Source: Diplosphaera chodatii (Eukaryota; Chlorophyta; Trebouxiophyceae; Prasiolales; Stichococcaceae). Taken from it: 64,000 bases of DNA. Below are positions 10,634 through 22,884 of this stretch, one piece after another. The notes below the pieces were generated by a model that worked only from the letters and a program-made list of their open reading frames with translations, was not told the DNA's origin and made no database searches. The DNA lies in assembly GCA_032358165.1 (NCBI GenBank), contig JAALGY010000012.1, positions 372,001 to 436,000 of the forward strand. The letters run 5' to 3'. The translations under genes were made by a program, and so were the position numbers. Position 1 is the stretch's first letter. Each line of letters opens with the position of its first letter.

Positions 10634-12298
10634 ATTGACATTGATTACATACTGGTGGTGGGCCATTTTGGCCTAGCCACAGGCTCTGGCGGATAAACCC
10701 AGAGCAACATGCACAACGAGTCGTGTCCGAAACCGTTCACTCCCCGCTGACAGATTGGTTCCACTCAATCCCGGTTGGATGTACACCCCTCCAACTCTGC
10801 ACAATGATCATGACAAACCCGCAAAAAGGCTGCCAGTTGCCCGGCATCCTGCTGCATAAAGTCGGCCACTGAGGTGATGTCGCTGTCCTGAAACAGCTCA
10901 GAATGCTGCACCCTCTGATCTACTAGAGCAGGACACCCCCAGACCATATGTGCCTCATCATCCACCACGCCGCAGCTACACCGCTGACACAGCCGCTCTG
11001 CCCGCGGCAGACGCTGCCACCTCCCTGTCTCCACCCCCATTCATTGGACATCGTGAGGGACTCGGTTCGATCCCTGACGGTGGCGGAAGTTTCGGGTCTA
11101 GTTCCGTGCGGGACCAACCCACCCCACCCTATGCAAGTGGTTGCCTCGGCAATCTGCCCTCCATTGTTTGTGTATATAAGTCGTTGAAAAACGCAATACA
11201 CAAACATCCTTCCGGTCAAAGGTTCTCTTTTCCATCGCTATTTGCAACTTCCCTTACCGCTTTCCATTCCAGCATGTGACTGCCCATCCGAAACTGTGCT
11301 AACCGCCGACGACCGGTCTTGGAGGCGACTGCCTGCAAGTAGCCGGCCAGCTGGTAGTTGTCACCGTTCACAGGGCCCCTGACTCCCAGCCACTCACGCA
11401 CTTTGCGCAAGTCGCTGCCATTCACAGCATCGAATGTGCGGCGCTGCAGGTGTGCACTGACAACCGAAGTGTCAATGCGCTGCGGCACGCCGTCAACGAT
11501 GGGTGACATGAAGTGCAGGAACGAGCACACCTGGGCAGCCCAGCATGCTGAGCTGGTCTTGCTGCGCCCCGGCCGGGTGGCCAGAGCACAGTTCTCCAGG
11601 AATGCCTGCTTGGTGAGGCGTGTGTCCGGCATTGCGACCAGCCGGTTCCAGAACCGGCAGATGGCCAGCGTTGCCGTGTGTGCCACCGGGAATCGCCCAA
11701 GCTCCCCCAACACCGCCACGTTGGGAGTGCCTGTACGCACTCCAAGAACAGACCGAAGAAACTTCCGATGGACAAGCTCACAAGTGTCCATGCCACTACC
11801 GCACAACGCCCCCGGTCCCCATGTTTCGACGCCATAAAGCATAACAGGACGTACTAGTGCATCGAACAAGTGTAGCTGCAGTGCTGGGTCATGTAAGCTC
11901 AGGTCATGGCAACGATGCTGCAATGCAAGTGCGGCGCGCTGGGCGGAGGCCGCTCTGCCGATGCTAGCGGCAGCAAAAGAACTACGACTGGAAATGTCAA
12001 CCCCCAAATATGTAAAGGAGTCCAGCACTTCGATGGGAGCATGCATGTAGGTGAGAACCGGTGGTGCAGCAGCCTGGGCTCCGTACACCACGACCTTAGT
12101 CTTCTTCACGTTGACGGTGAGGCGCCACCGCTTGCAGTACGACTCCAGCAGGTCGAGCTGCGCCTGCAGGCCGCGTACGGATGTGGACACCAGGTCCAGA
12201 TCATCTGCATAGAAGAGGGCAGGTGCCTGCACACCACACAGGGTGGGCAGGTCCAGGTCCGCGCCGGCAGCCTCCAGCTCCGCTTGGAAATCCCAGGC
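10634..12298 (-). mobile_element. LINE-A ORF2 3' half and 3' UTR (in R1)
   Basis: Covers ORF2 from just before the FYADD motif (DFQAELEAAG) through the thumb, the C-terminal finger and the stop (10765), then the 3' UTR. The reading frame is broken by the T-arm element at 11040-11268. At its 5' edge the 13-bp sequence CCCAGGCCTTCTG is directly repeated (about 12290-12315), a likely junction duplication. Confidence 0.8.
11040..11268 (+). mobile_element. T-arm element, subfamily b, single unit, unique to R1
   Basis: 229 bp with a 3-bp repeat CCA on both sides. It carries the diagnostic subfamily-b changes shared with 36661-36951: ACTCGGTTCGATCCCTGACGG instead of the usual T-arm sequence, TTGCAACTT, and CGCTTTCC at the 3' end. 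R2 and R3 lack it, so it inserted after the unit was duplicated (or was lost by conversion). Confidence 0.8.
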
Positions 12299-12521
12299 CT
12301 TCTGTCCCAGGCCTTCTGTAGGTAGGTGACCCGAAGCCGGGTCCACAGCTCAAGGTCTAGGCGGCCAGGGTGCCAGGCAGTGGGGTCGCCCGCGATGATG
12401 ACGTCAGGAGTGGTTGGGGGTGTGTGGCCGCCGTCGATGGCAGCCTACAAGTCGCAGAGCCACTGGAGGGCAGGGCGTGTGAGCGGGCAGTGGAGGAGGA
12501 CGTGGGTGGTGTTGGCATTTG
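12299..12521 (-). mobile_element. LINE-B ORF2 C-terminal fragment (in R1)
   Basis: Encodes the segment around WTRLRVTYLQKAWD and the finger region (THVLLHCPL) in reverse orientation. Both ends are cut by LINE-A. The same piece occurs in R2 (about 15871-16093) and R3 (about 19443-19665). Confidence 0.75.
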
Positions 12522-12952
12522 ACATTGATTACATACTGGTGGTGGGCCATTTTGGCCTAGCCACAGGCTCTGGCGGAAAAACCCAGAGCAACATGCACAA
12601 CGAGTCGTGTCCGAAACCGTTCACTCCCCGCTGACAGAATGGTTCCACTCAATCCCGGTTGGATGTACACCCCTCCAACTCTGCACAATGATCATGACAA
12701 CCCCGCAAAAAGGCTGCCAGTTGCCCGGCATCCTGCTGCATAAAGTCCGCCACTGTGGTGATGTCGCTGTCCTCAAACAGCTCAGAATGCTGCACCCTCT
12801 GATCTACTAGAGCTGGACACCCCCAGACCATGTGTGCCTCATCATCCACCACGCCGCAGCTACACCGCTGACACAGCCGCTCTGCCCGCGGCAGACGCTG
12901 CCACCTCCCTGTCTCCACCCCCAGCATGTGACTGCCCATCCGAAGCCTTCGT
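12522..12952 (-). mobile_element. LINE-A 3' UTR and finger region (in R1)
   Basis: From the terminal GACATTGATTACAT through the ORF2 stop (12649) to the MGSHMLGV codons, then an abrupt join to plus-strand LINE-B at about 12953. Same structure in R2 and R3. Confidence 0.8.
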
Positions 12953-14437
12953 TCAGCATGTGCAAGCACTCAGAGGAGTGTTCGCACGACAATCTGTCCC
13001 CATCACACTCGACATCATCCGACACACGTACCACCTGGACGCCCACGCCCACATCGCCGCCCGCCACCAGGAACACCTCCTCGGCCTGGATGCACCACTT
13101 GGGCAGCGCATCGCCATGTACAGCCTGCAGCTGGTCAGAGACGCACTGGCATCTCAGGCGGCTGCCATGCCCGACCCTCCGCCACCAACCACCACAGCCG
13201 GTCACTCAACGACCTCCTCCAGCGCACCCAGCACTGCCATCACCACCGCCGCTGCCACCCGCAGCCGACGTCGCAACCGCAGTCCGCCTCGTACACACGC
13301 CTCCCCACTAAGCCAAGTGCTTCCGCCACCCCCACCTCTGCCGCCACCCCCGCCTCTGCCGCCTCCCCCACTTCAGCAGCCGGACGTCACGCCCTCCACC
13401 ACAGCCTTGGCCCTTGCCCCACACCAACCCCCAGCGTGGGAAGTGTGCTTGCGTGCGGCTGGTGTCTGGCTCCCGCCGTACCACCCGCCGCCCCCGCACC
13501 CGTCTGATGCCCCAGGCACAGGACCTCCTCCGTCAATCGACGTCTCGGAGCAGTGGGAGGTTGACTCTGCCCACCGCTTCGTGCGCCGCCAGGGCGATGA
13601 TCGACTCTACCGCGTGCGCTTCGACCACAGCCTCGCTGCCCATGACGACGCTGCCTCACTCCTCGACGCCCAGCCCCCCTGGCAACCCTGCCATCTTGTC
13701 ATGTGGTCACCTCCCGCACACCGCGCGGCTGCTGGCGCAGCGCCATCGGCCGACAGGAACGACAGTGACGTGCCCGCTCACAAGAAGATGGATCGCCCCT
13801 ACTTCCTTGCCGAGCTCGCCGATCTGACCATCGTCCCCGACATCTACGGCTAAGGCGAAGAAGACCGCAACCTCATGGAGTACGAGGTCTCCCTTGGAAC
13901 GGCACACCTCCTGGAGTCGGAGCTTCTCCAGCAAGGCCGCATCACCTTGGCCACCACGCAGCCCACAGCCATCCCTCGTTGGTTCGCCCCAGGCTACGCT
14001 CACGTCGAGGCCGCCGAGCATGCCGTCATCACCGAGGCCCAGCAGCACCGCACGGCTCAGCGGGACCACATCGACCACCCAGACTGGGTTACACGCACCT
14101 CCCCGCAGGCACCACTGGCGATAACAGAAGCTGCTGCACCCCACTCCACTTCTCCGACGCCCACTCAGCCGACTCAGCCAGACTCCCCACCCCCTGCCGA
14201 CCAACCCACACCTAGCTCCCCACGCCCTGACTCGCCCTCGCCAACGGCAGCTCCACACCGTCTCCCATGCTTCATCGCCATCACAGGGCCCCAACCAAGC
14301 GTGCACGCTATGGCAACACGGGCCCGCGACCCACAGCAGCGGCCCCAAGCACACACTCGCCGGCCCCACCAACAACGCCATCCTCCTCAGGACAACACCG
14401 CCCCTGCCGTCGCCTCCAAGTACCGCCGCTGCTGGGA
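12953..14437 (+). pseudogene. LINE-B ORF2 Pro-rich linker segment (in R1)
   Basis: Covers the alpha-helical stretch starting at AFVQHVQALRGVFARQ, the Pro-rich stretch (PPPPPLPPPPPLPP), a conserved block (EVCLRAAGVWLP ... AHRFVRRQGD) and the region to KYRRCWE. It has an in-frame TAA at about 13851, at the same place as in copy 3 (about 9200), where the longer LINE-B at 33680 has TAC. The R units therefore descend from the same defective lineage as copy 3. Confidence 0.75.
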
Positions 14438-17400
14438 ATTGACATTGATTACATACTGGTGGTGGGCCATTTTGGCCTAGCCACAGGCTCTGGCGGATAA
14501 ACCCAGAGCAACATGCACAACGAGTCGTGTCCGAAACCGTTCACTCCCCGCTGACAGATTGGTTCCACTCAATCCCGGTTGGATGTACACCCCTCCAACT
14601 CTGCACAATGATCATGACAAACCCGCAAAAAGGCTGCCAGTTGCCCGGCATCCTGCTGCATAAAGTCGGCCACTGAGGTGATGTCGCTGTCCTGAAACAG
14701 CTCAGAATGCTGCACCCTCTGATCTACTAGAGCAGGACACCCCCAGACCATATGTGCCTCATCATCCACCACGCCGCAGCTACACCGCTGACACAGCCGC
14801 TCTGCCCGCGGCAGACGCTGCCACCTCCCTGTCTCCACCCCCAGCATGTGACTGCCCATCCGAAACTGTGCTAACCGCCGACGACCGGTCTTGGAGGCGA
14901 CTGCCTGCAAGTAGCCGGCCAGCTGGTAGTTGTCACCGTTCACAGGGCCCCTGACTCCCAGCCACTCACGCACTTTGCGCAAGTCGCTGCCATTCACAGC
15001 ATCGAATGTGCGGCGCTGCAGGTGTGCACTGACAACCGAAGTGTCAATGCGCTGCGGCACGCCGTCAACGATGGGTGACATGAAGTGCAGGAACGAGCAC
15101 ACCTGGGCAGCCCAGCATGCTGAGCTGGTCTTGCTGCGCCCCGGCCGGGTGGCCAGAGCACAGTTCTCCAGGAATGCCTGCTTGGTGAGGCGTGTGTCCG
15201 GCATTGCGACCAGCCGGTTCCAGAACCGGCAGATGGCCAGCGTTGCCGTGTGTGCCACCGGGAATCGCCCAAGCTCCCCCAACACCGCCACGTTGGGAGT
15301 GCCTGTACGCACTCCAAGAACAGACCGAAGAAACTTCCGATGGACAAGCTCACAAGTGTCCATGCCACTACCGCACAACGCCCCCGGTCCCCATGTTTCG
15401 ACGCCATAAAGCATAACAGGACGTACTAGTGCATCGAACAAGTGTAGCTGCAGTGCTGGGTCATGTAAGCTCAGGTCATGGCAACGATGCTGCAATGCAA
15501 GTGCGGCGCGCTGGGCGGAGGCCGCTCTGCCGATGCTAGCGGCAGCAAAAGAACTACGACTGGAAATGTCAACCCCCAAATATGTAAAGGAGTCCAGCAC
15601 TTCGATGGGAGCATGCATGTAGGTGAGAACCGGTGGTGCAGCAGCCTGGGCTCCGTACACCACGACCTTAGTCTTCTTCACGTTGACGGTGAGGCGCCAC
15701 CGCTTGCAGTACGACTCCAGCAGGTCGAGCTGCGCCTGCAGGCCGCGTACGGATGTGGACACCAGGTCCAGATCATCTGCATAGAAGAGGGCAGGTGCCT
15801 GCACACCACACAGGGTGGGCAGGTCCAGGTCCGCGCCGGCAGCCTCCAGCTCCGCTTGGAAATCCCAGGCCTTCTGTCCCAGGCCTTCTGTAGGTAGGTG
15901 ACCCGAAGCCGGGTCCACAGCTCAAGGTCTAGGCGGCCAGGGTGCCAGGCAGTGGGGTCGCCCGCGATGATGACGTCAGGAGTGGTTGGGGGTGTGTGGC
16001 CGCCGTCGATGGCAGCCTACAAGTCGCAGAGCCACTGGAGGGCAGGGCGTGTGAGCGGGCAGTGGAGGAGGACGTGGGTGGTGTTGGCATTTGACATTGA
16101 TTACATACTGGTGGTGGGCCATTTTGGCCTAGCCACAGGCTCTGGCGGAAAAACCCAGAGCAACATGCACAACGAGTCGTGTCCGAAACCGTTCACTCCC
16201 CGCTGACAGAATGGTTCCACTCAATCCCGGTTGGATGTACACCCCTCCAACTCTGCACAATGATCATGACAACCCCGCAAAAAGGCTGCCAGTTGCCCGG
16301 CATCCTGCTGCATAAAGTCCGCCACTGTGGTGATGTCGCTGTCCTCAAACAGCTCAGAATGCTGCACCCTCTGATCTACTAGAGCTGGACACCCCCAGAC
16401 CATGTGTGCCTCATCATCCACCACGCCGCAGCTACACCGCTGACACAGCCGCTCTGCCCGCGGCAGACGCTGCCACCTCCCTGTCTCCACCCCCAGCATG
16501 TGACTGCCCATCCGAAGCCTTCGTTCAGCATGTGCAAGCACTCAGAGGAGTGTTCGCACGACAATCTGTCCCCATCACACTCGACATCATCCGACACACG
16601 TACCACCTGGACGCCCACGCCCACATCGCCGCCCGCCACCAGGAACACCTCCTCGGCCTGGATGCACCACTTGGGCAGCGCATCGCCATGTACAGCCTGC
16701 AGCTGGTCAGAGACGCACTGGCATCTCAGGCGGCTGCCATGCCCGACCCTCCGCCACCAACCACCACAGCCGGTCACTCAACGACCTCCTCCAGCGCACC
16801 CAGCACTGCCATCACCACCGCCGCTGCCACCCGCAGCCGACGTCGCAACCGCAGTCCGCCTCGTACACACGCCTCCCCACTAAGCCAAGTGCTTCCGCCA
16901 CCCCCACCTCTGCCGCCACCCCCGCCTCTGCCGCCTCCCCCACTTCAGCAGCCGGACGTCACGCCCTCCACCACAGCCTTGGCCCTTGCCCCACACCAAC
17001 CCCCAGCGTGGGAAGTGTGCTTGCGTGCGGCTGGTGTCTGGCTCCCGCCGTACCACCCGCCGCCCCCGCACCCGTCTGATGCCTCAGGCACAGGACCTCC
17101 TCCGTCAATCGACGTCTCGGAGCAGTGGGAGGTTGACTCTGCCCACCGCTTCGTGCGCCGCCAGGGCGATGATCGACTCTACCGCGTGCGCTTCGACCAC
17201 AGCCTCGCTGCCCATGACGACGCTGCCTCACTCCTCGACGCCCAGCCCCCCTGGCAACCCTGCCATCTTGTCATGTGGTCACCTCCCGCACACCGCGCGG
17301 CTGCTGGCGCAGCGCCATCGGCCGACAGGAACGACAGTGACGTGCCCGCTCACAAGAAGATGGATCGCCCCTACTTCCTTGCCGAGCTCGCCGATCTGAC

Positions 17401-18009
17401 CATCGTCCCCGACATCTACGGCTAAGGCGAAGAAGACCGCAACCTCATGGAGTACGAGGTCTCCCTTGGAACGGCACACCTCCTGGAGTCGGAGCTTCTC
17501 CAGCAAGGCCGCATCACCTTGGCCACCACGCAGCCCACAGCCATCCCTCGTTGGTTCGCCCCAGGCTACGCTCACGTCGAGGCCGCCGAGCATGCCGTCA
17601 TCACCGAGGCCCAGCAGCACCGCACGGCTCAGCGGGACCACATCGACCACCCAGACTGGGTTACACGCACCTCCCCGCAGGCACCACTGGCGATAACAGA
17701 AGCTGCTGCACCCCACTCCACTTCTCCGACGCCCACTCAGCCGACTCAGCCAGACTCCCCACCCCCTGCCGACCAACCCACACCTAGCTCCCCACGCCCT
17801 GACTCGCCCTCGCCAACGGCAGCTCCACACCGTCTCCCATGCTTCATCGCCATCACAGGGCCCCAACCAAGCGTGCACCCTATGGCAACACGGGCCCGCG
17901 ACCCACAGCAGCGGCCCCAAGCACACACTCGCCGGCCCCACCAACAACGCCATCCTCCTCAGGACAACACCGCCCCTGCCGTCGCCTCCAAGTACCGCCG
18001 CTGCTGGGA
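14438..18009. repeat. composite tandem repeat unit R2 (3,572 bp)
   Basis: Near-perfect copy of R1 without the T-arm insertion. LINE-A minus 14438-15870 keeps an uninterrupted frame (14569-15918 reads from the RT active site to the stop). Single-base differences include CCTCAGGC for CCCCAGGC at about 17083 and GCACCCTATGG for GCACGCTATGG at about 17878. Confidence 0.9.
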
Positions 18010-21000
18010 ATTGACATTGATTACATACTGGTGGTGGGCCATTTTGGCCTAGCCACAGGCTCTGGCGGATAAACCCAGAGCAACATGCACAACGAGTCGT
18101 GTCCGAAACCGTTCACTCCCCGCTGACAGATTGGTTCCACTCAATCCCGGTTGGATGTACACCCCTCCAACTCTGCACAATGATCATGACAAACCCGCAA
18201 AAAGGCTGCCAGTTGCCCGGCATCCTGCTGCATAAAGTCGGCCACTGAGGTGATGTCGCTGTCCTGAAACAGCTCAGAATGCTGCACCCTCTGATCTACT
18301 AGAGCAGGACACCCCCAGACCATATGTGCCTCATCATCCACCACGCCGCAGCTACACCGCTGACACAGCCGCTCTGCCCGCGGCAGACGCTGCCACCTCC
18401 CTGTCTCCACCCCCAGCATGTGACTGCCCATCCGAAACTGTGCTAACCGCCGACGACCGGTCTTGGAGGCGACTGCCTGCAAGTAGCCGGCCAGCTGGTA
18501 GTTGTCACCGTTCACAGGGCCCCTGACTCCCAGCCACTCACGCACTTTGCGCAAGTCGCTGCCATTCACAGCATCGAATGTGCGGCGCTGCAGGTGTGCA
18601 CTGACAACCGAAGTGTCAATGCGCTGCGGCACGCCGTCAACGATGGGTGACATGAAGTGCAGGAACGAGCACACCTGGGCAGCCCAGCATGCTGAGCTGG
18701 TCTTGCTGCGCCCCGGCCGGGTGGCCAGAGCACAGTTCTCCAGGAATGCCTGCTTGGTGAGGCGTGTGTCCGGCATTGCGACCAGCCGGTTCCAGAACCG
18801 GCAGATGGCCAGCGTTGCCGTGTGTGCCACCGGGAATCGCCCAAGCTCCCCCAACACCGCCACGTTGGGAGTGCCTGTACGCACTCCAAGAACAGACCGA
18901 AGAAACTTCCGATGGACAAGCTCACAAGTGTCCATGCCACTACCGCACAACGCCCCCGGTCCCCATGTTTCGACGCCATAAAGCATAACAGGACGTACTA
19001 GTGCATCGAACAAGTGTAGCTGCAGTGCTGGGTCATGTAAGCTCAGGTCATGGCAACGATGCTGCAATGCAAGTGCGGCGCGCTGGGCGGAGGCCGCTCT
19101 GCCGATGCTAGCGGCAGCAAAAGAACTACGACTGGAAATGTCAACCCCCAAATATGTAAAGGAGTCCAGCACTTCGATGGGAGCATGCATGTAGGTGAGA
19201 ACCGGTGGTGCAGCAGCCTGGGCTCCGTACACCACGACCTTAGTCTTCTTCACGTTGACGGTGAGGCGCCACCGCTTGCAGTACGACTCCAGCAGGTCGA
19301 GCTGCGCCTGCAGGCCGCGTACGGATGTGGACACCAGGTCCAGATCATCTGCATAGAAGAGGGCAGGTGCCTGCACACCACACAGGGTGGGCAGGTCCAG
19401 GTCCGCGCCGGCAGCCTCCAGCTCCGCTTGGAAATCCCAGGCCTTCTGTCCCAGGCCTTCTGTAGGTAGGTGACCCGAAGCCGGGTCCACAGCTCAAGGT
19501 CTAGGCGGCCAGGGTGCCAGGCAGTGGGGTCGCCCGCGATGATGACGTCAGGAGTGGTTGGGGGTGTGTGGCCGCCGTCGATGGCAGCCCACAAGTCGCA
19601 GAGCCACTGGAGGGCAGGGCGTGTGAGCGGGCAGTGGAGGAGGACGTGGGTGGTGTTGGCATTTGACATTGATTACATACTGGTGGTGGGCCATTTTGGC
19701 CTAGCCACAGGCTCTGGCGGAAAAACCCAGAGCAACATGCACAACGAGTCGTGTCCGAAACCGTTCACTCCCCGCTGACAGAATGGTTCCACTCAATCCC
19801 GGTTGGATGTACACCCCTCCAACTCTGCACAATGATCATGACAACCCCGCAAAAAGGCTGCCAGTTGCCCGGCATCCTGCTGCATAAAGTCCGCCACTGT
19901 GGTGATGTCGCTGTCCTCAAACAGCTCAGAATGCTGCACCCTCTGATCTACTAGAGCTGGACACCCCCAGACCATGTGTGCCTCATCATCCACCACGCCG
20001 CAGCTACACCGCTGACACAGCCGCTCTGCCCGCGGCAGACGCTGCCACCTCCCTGTCTCCACCCCCAGCATGTGACTGCCCATCCGAAGCCTTCGTTCAG
20101 CATGTGCAAGCACTCAGAGGAGTGTTCGCACGACAATCTGTCCCCATCACACTCGACATCATCCGACACACGTACCACCTGGACGCCCACGCCCACATCG
20201 CCGCCCGCCACCAGGAACACCTCCTCGGCCTGGATGCACCACTTGGGCAGCGCATCGCCATGTACAGCCTGCAGCTGGTCAGAGACGCACTGGCATCTCA
20301 GGCGGCTGCCATGCCCGACCCTCCGCCACCAACCACCACAGCCGGTCACTCAACGACCTCCTCCAGCGCACCCAGCACTGCCATCACCACCGCCGCTGCC
20401 ACCCGCAGCCGACGTCGCAACCGCAGTCCGCCTCGTACACACGCCTCCCCACTAAGCCAAGTGCTTCCGCCACCCCCACCTCTGCCGCCACCCCCGCCTC
20501 TGCCGCCTCCCCCACTTCAGCAGCCGGACGTCACGCCCTCCACCACAGCCTTGGCCCTTGCCCCACACCAACCCCCAGCGTGGGAAGTGTGCTTGCGTGC
20601 GGCTGGTGTCTGGCTCCCGCCGTACCACCCGCCGCCCCCGCACCCGTCTGATGCCCCAGGCACAGGACCTCCTCCGTCAATCGACGTCTCGGAGCAGTGG
20701 GAGGTTGACTCTGCCCACCGCTTCGTGCGCCGCCAGGGCGATGATCGACTCTACCGCGTGCGCTTCGACCACAGCCTCGCTGCCCATGACGACGCTGCCT
20801 CACTCCTCGACGCCCAGCCCCCCTGGCAACCCTGCCATCTTGTCATGTGGTCACCTCCCGCACACCGCGCGGCTGCTGGCGCAGCGCCATCGGCCGACAG
20901 GAACGACAGTGACGTGCCCGCTCACAAGAAGATGGATCGCCCCTACTTCCTTGCCGAGCTCGCCGATCTGACCATCGTCCCCGACATCTACGGCTAAGGC

Positions 21001-21581
21001 GAAGAAGACCGCAACCTCATGGAGTACGAGGTCTCCCTTGGAACGGCACACCTCCTGGAGTCGGAGCTTCTCCAGCAAGGCCGCATCACCTTGGCCACCA
21101 CGCAGCCCACAGCCATCCCTCGTTGGTTCGCCCCAGGCTACGCTCACGTCGAGGCCGCCGAGCATGCCGTCATCACCGAGGCCCAGCAGCACCGCACGGC
21201 TCAGCGGGACCACATCGACCACCCAGACTGGGTTACACGCACCTCCCCGCAGGCACCACTGGCGATAACAGAAGCTGCTGCACCCCACTCCACTTCTCCG
21301 ACGCCCACTCAGCCGACTCAGCCAGACTCCCCACCCCCTGCCGACCAACCCACACCTAGCTCCCCACGCCCTGACTCGCCCTCGCCAACGGCAGCTCCAC
21401 ACCGTCTCCCATGCTTCATCGCCATCACAGGGCCCCAACCAAGCGTGCACGCTATGGCAACACGGGCCCGCGACCCACAGCAGCGGCCCCAAGCACACAC
21501 TCGCCGGCCCCACCAACAACGCCATCCTCCTCAGGACAACACCGCCCCTGCCGTCGCCTCCAAGTACCGCCGCTGCTGGGC
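18010..21581. repeat. composite tandem repeat unit R3 (3,572 bp)
   Basis: Same order and length as R2. LINE-A frame open over 18141-19490. It differs from R1/R2 at about 19590 (GCCCACAAG for GCCTACAAG). The right edge is marked by CTGGGCATTGACATTG instead of CTGGGAATTGACATTG. Confidence 0.9.
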
Positions 21582-22489
21582 ATTGACATTGATTACATAC
21601 TGGTGGTGGGCCATTTTGGCCTAGCCACAGGCTCTGGCGGAATAACCCAGAGCAACATGCACAACGAGTCGTGTCCGAAACCGTTCACTCCCGGCTGACA
21701 GAATGGTTCCACTCAATCCCGGTTGGATGTACACCCCTCCAACTCTGCACAATGATCATGACAAACCCGCAAAAAGGCTGCCAGTTGCCCGGCATCCTGC
21801 TGCATAAAGTCGGCCACTGAGGTGATGTCGCTGTCCTGAAACAGCTCAGAATGCTGCACCCTCTGATCTACTAGAGCAGGATACCCCCAGACCATATGTG
21901 CCTCATCATCCACCACGCCGCAGCTACACCGCTGACACAGCCGCTCTGCCCGCGGCAGACGCTGCCACCTCCCTGTCTCCACCCCCAGCATGTGACTGCC
22001 CATCCGAAACTGTGCTAACCGCCGACGACCGGTCTTGGAGGCGACTGCCTGCAAGTAGCCGGCCAGCTGGTAGTTGTCACCGTTGACAGGGCCCCTGACT
22101 CCCAGCCACTCACGCACTTTGCGCAAGTCGCTGCCATTCGAATGTGCGGCGCTGCAGGTGTGCACTGACAACCGAAGTGTCAATGCGCTGCGGCACGCCG
22201 TCAACGATGGGTGACATGAAGTGCAGGAACGAGCACACCTGGGCAGCCCAGCATGCTGAGCTGGTCTTGCTGCGCCCCGGCCGGGTGGCCAGAGCACAGT
22301 TCTCCAGGAATGCCTGCTTGGTGAGGCGTGTGTCCGGCATTGCGACCAGCCGGTTCCAGAACCGGCAGATGGCCAGCGTTGCCGTGTGTGCCACCGGGAA
22401 TCGCCCAAGCTCCCCCAACACCGCCACGTTGGGAGTGCCTGTACGCACACCAAGAACAGACCGAAGAAACTTCCGATGGACAAGCTCAC
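21582..22489 (-). mobile_element. partial fourth unit: LINE-A 3' part, split by full-length LINE-A
   Basis: Minus-strand LINE-A 3' UTR and ORF2 C-terminus (stop at 21713). It differs from R1-R3 (AATAACCC, CCGGCTGAC, and an 8-bp deletion of ACAGCATC at about 22138 that shifts the frame). At 22489 it is broken by the full-length LINE-A; it resumes at 28570. Confidence 0.8.
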
Positions 22490-22884
22490 TTTTCCGTTTG
22501 CATACTCGGAAGGGTTTCCTGCGCACGTTCTATACACGCTCTCTGGCCACATACAGGCTCTCTACAACAACCGCGAACGATCCCGCGCTGCCCGGTGTCC
22601 GGCAGCACGCTCACAGGAGGCCAACCGCACCCAACCAACCAACCCCGTCAAACCACGCAACCCTGCGCTCTACACCCCTCAACCTGCTTGCAAACCTTGC
22701 AAACAGACCCATCTCACACACACCATCCTTCTGCTGCAAGTTCGCAGCCATCGCACCTCATTTGAGGCCATTGCACCTCGTTTGAGGCGTCCCATACTGA
22801 CTCCAACCGCTCATATCGTGTCACACACACCCAGCAGCTGCATTACAAGCTGCATCCATCCATCTACCTCCTATACATCATAAC
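22490..22884 (+). promoter_or_regulatory. LINE-A 5' UTR
   Basis: About 395 bp with no ORF of note, C/T- and CA-rich, with a short direct repeat TTGAGGC..TTGCACCTCGTTTGAGGC at about 22760-22785. Presumed to hold the internal promoter, as in other LINEs; no promoter motif is recognisable. Confidence 0.5.

Larger units (their letters stand above)
10634..14437. repeat. composite tandem repeat unit R1 (3,804 bp, includes a 232-bp insertion)
   Basis: Order within the unit: LINE-A minus (10634-12298), LINE-B minus ORF2 piece (12299-12521), LINE-A minus 3' end (12522-12952), LINE-B plus Pro-rich linker region (12953-14437). It is identical to R2 and R3 apart from scattered single bases and a T-arm insertion at 11040-11268 that only R1 has. 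Confidence 0.85.

Noticed and set aside
10634..21581. CRISPR-like or satellite array
   Set aside because: The unit is 3.5 kb of LINE fragments; there are no short direct repeats with spacers.
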